Positions 55,814 to 64,000 of a stretch of DNA of 64,000 bases are shown one piece after another (position 1 is the first letter of the stretch; each line of letters opens with the position of its first letter). Under the pieces are notes generated by a model. The model made no database searches and was not told the origin of the DNA. It saw nothing but the letters and a program-made list of their open reading frames with translations. A program made the translations under genes and the position numbers. This stretch comes from Ficedula albicollis (Eukaryota; Chordata; Aves; Passeriformes; Muscicapidae): NCBI RefSeq assembly GCF_000247815.1, contig NC_021678.1, forward strand, positions 4,813,026 to 4,877,025. The letters run 5' to 3'.

Positions 55814-58738
55814 CAGTAATATTTTCTTCTGGAATGGGTGCTCCCTGTAATCCTGAGTCTTCACAGTGCATTTTCTTTAAAACAATAGATTAAGTTAATA
55901 ACCCCTTTAAAGTACATAAAAGGTACATTTGTATGGCATATGAAAGACAAATATTTGAGTTTCTGCTCTAACTCCTTCAGTATTTCCAATACAAGGGATA
56001 TGCTAAGCGTGCCAGGGGCTATTTCTCTCATACTTTGATTCCTCATTCCCAGAAACTCTTTCAAAGGGTTGGGTTTTTTGGTTTTTTTTGTTTGTTTGTT
56101 TGTTTGTTTTTTAAGGAAATGCATTATTTGAAAATCTGATTAACATTGACTAAGGTTTCTAATAGTACAAACTTCTCTTTTTAGCCCCTAATTACACCTC
56201 TCAATTCCACTTTACTCATAGAGACAACTCATCACCTCTTCCCCTGAGCAGAGTTTACTTCTATTCCAAGAGTTAGTTAACCTTTTCTATCAATTTTTTC
56301 TCTTTCTTTTTGAGGTTGTCCTGTGTTTTATCTATTGAGGACACAGCATGACCCAAACCTCATCTACTTTTTCCAGCTACAATGCATCACTTTGTCTAAT
56401 AAAAGATACTTGTTACATCTTCCTGTGAATCTCATGTCTTCCAAGCCTCTGGACAATCACAATTCCAAGCTCACTTTCAGGAGTTACTGACTGCAGCATC
56501 CTTTTCTTCCAGTACCAGACAGAATCACTTTATTCAGTCTCTCTGGAGGTTTGCTGGTTGAAAAGCCCACAAAGTTCATTAGCAAATGATCATATTTAGT
56601 ACCCAAGCTGTATTTTTCTACATTTATCTGGCTTGCTGAGCCATGTCTCAATTTTCAGGAAATATATACAACATATTTAAGAGCAACCACAGAAAATGTT
56701 CAGATGTACGTGACTTATAATTACAAGATTTGATGCACATTTTATACACCCTTGCTGAACACAGGTGTTTTTTCTAAGGCTGTTTGCAAAATCCAGAAAT
56801 TGTGAAGTCAGGTTTGCTCCGTGCAGGAACTGGGAAGAAATTTCTGTCTTAAAGATTAGTGTCTTATTTTCACACAGAATTTCTTTTTGCTGAATATGTG
56901 GTGCAGTCACTGCTTTTTAAGCAAAAATCTGTGATTAAAATATTTAAACCCAGTCCTGCTAAAAATGAGCAATTGGCAAATATGGTGAGCAAACGTGTTA
57001 CTTCAAAGATAGGAGTGGACTTTTTGAAATAGTTTGAATGAACTACCAAGCCTTCATGCTCAAATGCAAGCAGTGGAGATGTCACTTCTCTGGAGTCCAG
57101 CTCATGTTGTATCCAGGCTCTCCAAATCTTACTGGGACATTTTTCTGACATGTCAGGGCATAGGGCACAGATCTGTGCTGCTATGAACAGAGGAAATGCT
57201 CAGCTGTCTGCCCTCCTTCCCAGAGAGGAACTCCATCCAATTCAGAATCACCTTTCTCACTCGCTGGGAGCATTTCAGCATCAAGTGAGATTTGCCAGTC
57301 TATTGATATTTCTTTCTTGTATCCTTCAGATGAACCAGGGCACCGAAGGCCATGTCCATCCTCTTCCCTGCCAGGGACTGACACAGGGGAGAGATGCCCA
57401 CACTGACCTCTCAGAGAGGCACCAGACCAGTGGCACAGTCCCACATTCACTGCAGGTAGTTCCCTCTGGAGCTGCCTTAGCCTTGCCAACAATTTTCTGC
57501 TGTTGCTTGGGCAGCCCCTTCCTGTTCACAGCTTCCTCATTCTGTAACACTGAGCATAGCCTTACACAGCACAAAATACATCAACACAGGTACTGAAGTA
57601 CAGCACTATCAAAAAAAAAGTTTTACAATACATTAAACATGGTTTTACAATACATTTGTGACTAAACTGGCATTTAAACACAAGGAGAAAAAGCAGTGAA
57701 AAGGAGTCTCGCAGCTTAGCATCCTTTCATGAAATTTTGAAGATAAGAAAATATTAAAAAATTTTCTGTCTAGAGGCAGAAGATATACAAAAGGTGTTGC
57801 AGTCTGACAATGAAACCAAAACACTTCAACAGACAGAAATAAATAAGTAAAAAAGGAAGAAAAAACAAAAGAACAAAACAACTCCCAAAAAGGTATGTAA
57901 TGTAAAAGAGATGGATTAGCAGGATCTTCCAAACATATGAGAAGGGGCAGGAAAGGGACCAGATGTTGTTAGCATCCTAGCTAACATTTTATAAGCTAGA
58001 ACATTTTATGTAATGTTCTGCAAAGAATACCTGTAATCTATGCCCCTTTTCCCCAAATAAATTGTTATTTAAGGTTCCCTTCTCTTGCAGTACGTGGCAT
58101 GGATGTAAGACATGTGAACACAAATGCAGTCAAAGATGCTTTTAGTGCACTTCACAGCAGCTCAGGCTGTAATGGAAAGCCAGGGTTATACATCTAATTT
58201 TTAGCTGTGCTGGATACATGATTGCCTCCTTGAGTGGCAATCACAAATTATTATCAAAGGGCAACACAAATGGCATTCAGATTTCAGTGCCTGAGCTCAT
58301 TATGACATTTAGAGCACTTACAGCTTATTGTGAGTTTTGCTGATTGCTGCTTATCCACAGATGACAAATATTGCAGAGCACCTCAGACAACCAGAGCCAT
58401 TTTCTCCAGTTCTGTATTACAGCTGTCTCCTTGTTTTGTGGCTAATTTGGCTGTGCTGAGCAGCACTACAGGGAAGAACAGGAGGGACCTGGCAGCCAGC
58501 TGGGTGTGACATCACCTGTCCAAGCTCACACAGAAGCTGAGGTCAATCTTCATGAAAGCAGATGCTGAAATGTTGCAGACTTTCTAAAGGAACTGAAAGC
58601 CAAATGGTCCCATTTTGTCACAACTTGAGTCCAGTCAGCCATTTCAAACCCTCTTACCACAAGAGAAGTAGCAAAGACAATTCAGCTGAGGTGTATTTCC
58701 CTGTAGGAGCAGAAATCAGAAAGGGAAGGCCTGGAGCT
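55814..58738. other. Unique sequence, candidate conserved non-coding stretch
   Basis: Includes a (GTTT)n microsatellite at about 56085-56110 and an unrecognised 148-codon plus frame at 57150-57596. The segment 58040-58380 is repeat-free, with long AT/GC-balanced words (for example GATTGCCTCCTTGAGTGGCA) of the sort found in deeply conserved enhancers, but conservation is untested. Confidence 0.3.
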
Positions 58739-58785
58739 GTGGCCTTGGTATTTGTGGCCTTGGTATTTGTGGCCTTGGGAATTTG
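58739..58785. repeat. 15-bp tandem repeat, three copies
   Basis: TGTGGCCTTGGTATT is repeated twice exactly and a third time as TGTGGCCTTGGGAATT, immediately 5' of a CR1 3' end. It is a minisatellite-like expansion of CR1 sequence. Confidence 0.85.
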
Positions 58786-58835
58786 GAACTAGGTGATACT
58801 TAAGGTCCCTTCCAACCTCAACCATTCTATGATTT
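58786..58835 (+). mobile_element. CR1 3' terminal sliver
   Basis: GGAACTAGGTGATACTTAAG, GTCCCTTCCAACCTCAACC and ATTCTATGATTTC: the canonical CR1 3' end with its terminal ATTCTATG motif, plus orientation. Confidence 0.85.
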
Positions 58836-59714
58836 CATTTCAAAGTAGCAATACAATCTTCCAAGTATCACCTTCAAAAGGCTGATTTTTGAATATATTA
58901 TTTTTTTTAGGCCAAAACCAAAGCTGTTCATATGTTTCCATTTGGAGATTAAAATCATGACTGTGCAGGTCAGTGAGTTGGATGTGGGCTGGCACTGTTG
59001 AAAGCCATAATCAAATCCCTGACTGCTGATTAAGCATCACTCCAAGGCAAGTCAAATGCTGCAAATGGCATTCACCAATTACAGAAACAACCAAGTGGTG
59101 TCCCAGGAATGGATGTGTTTCACAGGACTGGTTTGTTTTAATCTCAGGCAGTGCTGCTTTGTGAGCAGTGCTCTGTGTGTGCTTGAGAAAGGGTGAGAGC
59201 CTCTTGGTTGAGGCAAGGCTTGCTCTGTCAGACACACATTTGGTGAGGCCCTGGGGCTGCTCTGAGTAGGAGGAATTTCCCGGTGTGCAGAAGTCAGATA
59301 TCACTTGCACACCCCTCATGGCAGTGTCAGAAGCTAATGCACGTATAATTTGCCAGAATTTTTTCTGCAATAGGCTATATCTCTGTAAAATAGCCATTTC
59401 CCACTTCCCTGTGCCATTAGAAACTTTTCCTAATGGGTTAATAAGTGGAAAGAGTGCCCTGATTTGTGTATTTTTTACGTGTGTCCTGCTCACTCTAATT
59501 TGACCTCGCTGCACTGCCCAGGAGAAAACACTTCTCAGTGTTAACCAGCACCTCTCAGTGATAAAGCTTCTCAGTTAATGAAAATTTCTGTTTAGTGCTC
59601 CAACACAAACCATCAGGAGCTTTCCAAAGCCAAGTAACACACAGCAATATAGGCATCAAACATGTGAAAGAGAGTAAGATTAGATGGGATTTGAGGGAGA
59701 AGTTCAAAGGTGGG
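58836..59714. other. Unique sequence, no gene recognised
   Basis: An open minus-strand frame of 167 codons (59011-59514) has no domain I recognise. Confidence 0.35.
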
Positions 59715-59835
59715 GAGGCTCTGGCACAGGGTGCCCAGAGAACCTGTGACTGCCCCTGGAACCCTGGAAGGCCAGGTTGGACACTGGGGCTTGCAGCAAC
59801 CTGAGACAGTTGAAGATGCCCCTTCCCCTGGTATG
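59715..59835 (+). mobile_element. CR1 LINE 3' fragment
   Basis: GGGGAGGCTCTGGCACAGGG, TGCCCAGAGAACCTGTGACT, AAGGCCAGGTTGGACACTGG and GGCTTGCAGCAACCTGAGAC: plus-orientation CR1 3' region, missing its last bases. Confidence 0.85.
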
Positions 59836-62468
59836 ATATTATAGTTTTGTCTTTATTCTAAATATTTATTCTTTCTTCCTTATCTGTCTCAGCTTACCTT
59901 TACCCTACTTTCTGTTTCATGCAACGCCTGGACTAAAAGCAACTTCAAGGACTCATCAACCCATACTTGACTCTAAAAGAGGATCAATTCTCAGACAACA
60001 GGAGTTCAGAGAGATTCAGAGATATCTTCAAAACATCCAGAGAGGAGCTGTTGTAGTACTTCCCTATCCTATATCTATCACTGATCATCCGTGTTTAAGT
60101 CACTACTACAAAAACGGAGGAAAACTTGTTCCCTTTTTGCTGTTTTCTGTGCCACTTCATTAAGCTCCTACTAACAACAAACCAATGCACTTTTATTTGG
60201 TGACATTTTTAACCCATCAGTGTCAAAGCAGTTTGCAAAGCAGATGCCAGTCCTCACCCACATTTATCAAATGTAAAAATGAACCAGGGAGAAGCTGAGG
60301 CAGAGCCAGGGGTTTCCTGCTGTGGCTGTGTTTGAGTCCCCCCCAGGTGTGCACCCACCATGCCAGCAGTAAACCAACACCTACCAACCAGAATCCAAGT
60401 TCAGATCATGCACCAAAATGATTTCACTTTCCTGGTGGACTTTTCCCTACGTTAGCAGCTAACGGGATGCAAAAGTGTTGCCCAAGAAAGGCACAAAAAT
60501 CAGCTTTGCCTCAAGCACATTATCTTGGACTGAAGATCAAGCCAACTATAGACAATGGCAAAGAGTTGAGAGTGTTGAATTTTCTTACAAACATCAAAGT
60601 CTGCTAAGCTGTGACCCAAAGAGAACTTCAGCAATTAAAGCCACCCTGGCTGGTTTGCACTCTCCTTGCATTTGTTTGCCAGAGGAAACACAGTGGTCTG
60701 TATTTTAAGTTCTTCCTGGAGGTATTGGTAGCCACAGAGAAAACTTGATTACAAACTTCTCCTTCCATGTTTTTCCCCTATCACATGATGCAACGATTTA
60801 CATTAATAACAGCAGAGTGCAGAGAGGACCTGCTGAGCCTTTAATAAACTTCCTTTTTCCAATCACTTAAAATGTTCCTTAAAGTTGCAACTGAAGTAAT
60901 ACAAAGCCTGCATAACAGTACACTTGACATTTATGAGCTTGGCAATAAATCAGATTTTCTTTTTTACAATGTCTGATTTTGATTAAGTGTTAAAAGTTTA
61001 CTATAAATACTTCCAGACAAACAGTAGAATGATTAATAAACTGTATTCTGCTTGCTAATACCTTAAGTCATAATGGAGTAAATGCCTTAAACTATATACA
61101 TTAAATTCAAAGTACTACAAAAAGCCAAATGCTCACAAGTTTCATTACTGTGTTCATTAGAGAATAATTGTGAGGCTGCCTGGATTTCCTCTAGCCTTGG
61201 CATCTATTAATGTAGTGCACAATTCAGTACAGGTTTTAAGATAAAAGCTCCAATGTTCAAACATAAACGACCTGTGTAATGCATCTTGAAAATCCTTATT
61301 TTTGATAATAGAACATGATCAAGTTGGAATAGCAAGAGACTGTAATCTAGATTTGAAAGTCTAGGAAGAAAATCCTCACTATTATTATTTTTCAGCATGA
61401 CAGAAGTGAAACACAAGGAATGTAATTATTCCAGGATTCTGCCACAGGAAAGACCTGGCACTGGGCTGTGTGGAGTGCAATTTTATCCCTCCAGGAAACT
61501 GTCTCACCTGCTACTCATGGGTCCTTTCCTGGGAGGGTGCCAGAGCTGAAGGGTAATGGAAATATAATGAACAGCTGCAAATTAAATTATGCTGTTGTGA
61601 TGTGGCATTATTTGGCGTAAATTATTTCGTTGCAATTAAGAAAACAGCTCCACAGCCCACAGCAGGTGGTTGGTGGTGTAGCAGCACCAGGTAAGTTGGC
61701 CTGCTGACAGGAAAGGCAGCAAGAGGGAAGATTCTGCATGCAGAAGCAGGTTTGCTCTACAGCACAATAAACACAAAGCTGCATTATTAAAGGAGTAACT
61801 GATATTGCAGTTACTCCTTTAATAAACACTCCTGAAATGTTTGTCTGACTGAGTGCAGAGGCCACATCCAGACCTGTGTAGTGTTCAAATCTCATTAGCA
61901 CCTCACCAAAGAGGTGTGAAATGATGGATGTGCCAGGCTTTGTTTTCTGCCCAAGAGTTCACTGTTCTCCTAATTACTGCGTGCAGCTAAAATCAGCATT
62001 TTTAGAAGCTCGTTTTGCTTGCAGTTCTGCCACTTGCAGACAGTCGTGCCACACTCAGCAGTAGAAATAAATCAGATTTTATAATAGTTTGGAGAAGAGC
62101 ATTCAAAAATCATGCTCACAACACTTTTCACTCTCTGGTGGGTTTTGGGTTGCACTGTGACTCATTTTTACCCCAGGAAAACATTGTTTTCGTTGATATG
62201 TCCTTGGCCTAATTTCTTGGGAATTTGTGACATTTTAAAAGCAGCCACCATCCTCCATATGAAACAGATAAAGTACTGAACAGAAAAATCAGGTAATTGC
62301 TCATTACAGTTGAATACAAAATAAATAAAGAGGGCATCTTCCAAAAGTTCTCTTGGTCTATTTCATCCACACTTGAACACACAGTGCTGATACACTTCAC
62401 AGCTCTTTAAAATGTAACTGAAATTTCCATATAAACGAGGAACTCAGTTTCTTCAAAGCATCATTAAG
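59836..62468. other. Unique AT-rich sequence, candidate conserved non-coding elements
   Basis: No gene recognised. About 60840-61110 and 61560-61640 are AT-rich, repeat-free, and dense in TAAT/ATTA words (CTTAAGTCATAATGGAGTAA, GCTGCAAATTAAATTATG). They could be conserved enhancers. The inverted repeat at 61784 lies here. Confidence 0.3.
61784..61825. repeat. Perfect 18-bp inverted repeat with 6-bp loop
   Basis: TTATTAAAGGAGTAACTG (61784-61801) pairs exactly with CAGTTACTCCTTTAATAA (61808-61825) around the loop ATATTG. It is a strong potential hairpin in otherwise ordinary DNA. Confidence 0.9.
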
Positions 62469-62582
62469 CCAAGGCCAGGTTGAAGCTACCTGGGATAGTG
62501 CAAGGTGTCCCTGTCCAGAGCAGGGGGATTGGAATGAGGTGAGCTTAAGGTCCCTTTCCACAAAACACTCTGGGATTCAGGG
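62469..62582 (+). mobile_element. CR1 LINE 3' fragment
   Basis: CCAAGGCCAGGTTGAAGCTA, CTGGGATAGTGCAAGGTGTC, CAGGGGGATTGGAATGAGGT and TTAAGGTCCCTTTCC: plus-orientation CR1 3' end. Confidence 0.8.
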
Positions 62583-62919
62583 TTTCTATGGAACATGTGC
62601 TCCGTTCCCTCATCCCAAGGGCAGTGCAGACACATTAACAGCACAGCAGAAGCCGCACAGAAGAGTCATGGAGAGCAAATCCTTCAGGTGACATAAAAAT
62701 CTATGCAGTCGTAGGGGACAACTTACTTGTATCCACAAAAGCAATGCAACAGCTAAGGAAGAACACATTTGTCAATGGAGTCCATTCAATGCAAATTCAC
62801 TAGGGATAGGAAAAAAACCTAAAATTCATATAAGTGGACTCAAAGCATTTATGGTGACTCAAGAGAAACCTGAACGTATACCCAAGCCTTGAGAAGTTTT
62901 TCTGGCTCTATTTCCCAGC

Positions 62920-63225
62920 TGGATGGCAGTGGTGACCCCAGGGCTTAGTCCCAGGTCAGTCCTATTTAACAAAAGGAAACAGCCTCAAGCCGTGCCAGGG
63001 GAGGTTGAGGTTGGACATCAGGATGAATTTCTTCCTGAAAAGGGCTGTAAATCATTCTCAAAGGCTGCCCAAGGCAGCGGTGGTGTCACCATCTCTGGAA
63101 GTGTTCAAAAAAACTTGTGGATGTCACACCTAGGGACATGGGTTAGTGGTGAACAGGGTGATGGTGCTGTATGGACTTTATGATCTTGGAGATCTTTTAC
63201 AGCTTTAATGGCTTTGCAATTCCAT
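62920..63225 (+). mobile_element. CR1 LINE 3' fragment (first copy of duplication)
   Basis: GGTTGAGGTTGGACATCAGG, GAATTTCTTCCTGAAAAGGG, GGCAGCGGTGGTGTCACC, ATCTCTGGAAGTGTTCAAAA and TGATCTTGGAGATCTTTTAC follow the 3' region of a CR1 subfamily. The 86-codon frame here derives from CR1 and is not a gene. Confidence 0.75.
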
Positions 63226-63699
63226 GTTTCACATGGAATTTCTCTTTGCTTCAATCTAATAACTCACTCCCCTTTCAGAGCAGAAGTCAGCAGACCCCAG
63301 GCACATGTTCTCCCAGATCTGGGCATAAGAGATTTTCTCAGTTTCCCTCTGCAGACCCTACAATCAGCTGCCATTTGACACAGGTCAGGGGAGTTCTGGT
63401 CTTGTCCGGGTTGCAACTCCTTTGTCTCGGAAAGAACCCATTGGAGAGCAATAATGTCAACACCTGATAAATATCAGAGATTCACATCAGTTGAAGGACA
63501 ACTTACTTGTATCCACAAAAGCAATGCAACAGCTAAGGAAGAACACATTTGTCAATGGAGTCCATTCAATGCAAATTCACTAGGGATAGGAAAAAAACCT
63601 AAAATTCATATAAGTGGACTCAAAGCATTTATGGTGACTCAAGAGAAACCTGAACGTATACCCAAGCCTTGAGAAGTTTTTCTGGCTCTATTTCCCAGC

Positions 63700-64000
63700 T
63701 GGATGGCAGTGGTGACCCCAGGGCTTAGTCCCAGGTCAGTCCTATTTAACAAAAGGAAACAGCCTCAAGCCGTGCCAGGGGAGGTTGAGGTTGGACATCA
63801 GGATGAATTTCTTCCTGAAAAGGGCTGTAAATCATTCTCAAAGGCTGCCCAAGGCAGCGGTGGTGTCACCATCTCTGGAAGTGTTCAAAAAAACTTGTGG
63901 ATGTCACACCTAGGGACATGGGTTAGTGGTGAACAGGGTGATGGTGCTGTATGGACTTTATGATCTTGGAGATCTTTTACAGCTTTAATGGCTTTGCAAT
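63700..64000 (+). mobile_element. CR1 LINE 3' fragment (second copy of duplication, cut by window end)
   Basis: Identical to the fragment 780 bases upstream, as part of the tandem duplication. Truncated by the end of the window. Confidence 0.75.

Larger units (their letters stand above)
62716..64000. repeat. Tandem duplication, 780-bp unit, running off the window
   Basis: 62716-63220 is repeated at 63496-64000 with no difference over 505 bp. The offset is exactly 780, so copy 1 is 62716-63495 and copy 2 starts at 63496 and is cut by the window end. The joint shows GGACAACTTACTTG after different preceding bases (GTAGG versus TTGAA). Complete identity suggests a very young duplication or an assembly duplicate. 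Confidence 0.93.

Noticed and set aside
57150..57596. 148-codon plus-strand frame as a gene
   Set aside because: No recognisable similarity or motif, with competing frames of similar length on the other strand.
59011..59514. 167-codon minus-strand frame as a gene
   Set aside because: No domain recognised and no Kozak or splice context. Length is within chance for a 64-kb window.
63703..63963. Two identical 86-codon proteins (also at 62923) as a duplicated gene
   Set aside because: The frame is CR1 3' sequence caught in the 780-bp duplication.

Overview
The window looks like vertebrate nuclear DNA, most likely from a bird and probably a songbird. It is AT-rich and gene-poor, and it carries many copies of the 3' end of the chicken-repeat LINE CR1, recognised from lines such as 'CAGAATCCCAGAATGGTTTGG' variants, 'TTGGACACTTCCAGGG' and 'CTGGGCACCCTGTGCCAG'. 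It also carries at least one endogenous-retrovirus solo LTR of a type I know from passerines. There is no bacterial, phage or plasmid gene organisation. I could not identify any complete protein-coding gene. The long reading frames are made of poly-C/poly-G runs, an AAAG microsatellite or CR1.

Layout. Positions 1-2060 are GC-rich and CpG-rich with a CCAAT box, so they look like a promoter or first-exon island, but three poly-C blocks damage them. Positions 2100-6840 are AT-rich unique sequence with a small duplication and CR1 slivers. A probable ERV solo LTR lies at 6842-7747. It is followed by a CR1 copy (7936-8417) split by a 140-bp near-perfect palindrome flanked by a 6-bp direct repeat. 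Positions 9-20 kb are mostly unique sequence with several 2-3 copy local duplications and CR1 copies, one nested in another (14.6-15.3 kb). An internally deleted CR1 lies at 20.8-22.0 kb, and a CR1 reverse-transcriptase remnant at 25.9-27.8 kb is broken by 1,322 C. Positions 28-48 kb are largely unique, with a probable second LTR at 34.1-34.6 kb and one candidate unrecognised exon at 44.5 kb. A (AAAG)n array of about 1.6 kb fills 48.3-49.9 kb. Positions 50-64 kb hold CR1 pieces, one candidate membrane-segment exon (52.9 kb), a 581-bp tandem duplication (54.7-55.8 kb) and a 780-bp tandem duplication that runs off the window end.

The clearest unexpected signal is technical. Six poly-C runs total about 2.4 kb, and two of them abut recognisable Illumina adapter sequence (1744-1755 and 51948-51969). 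These are sequencing or gap-filling artefacts, not genomic C tracts. The best biological oddity is the hairpin insertion at 8000-8139. The window also has an unusual number of small near-identical tandem duplications. I did not find a new gene system, and I do not claim one.
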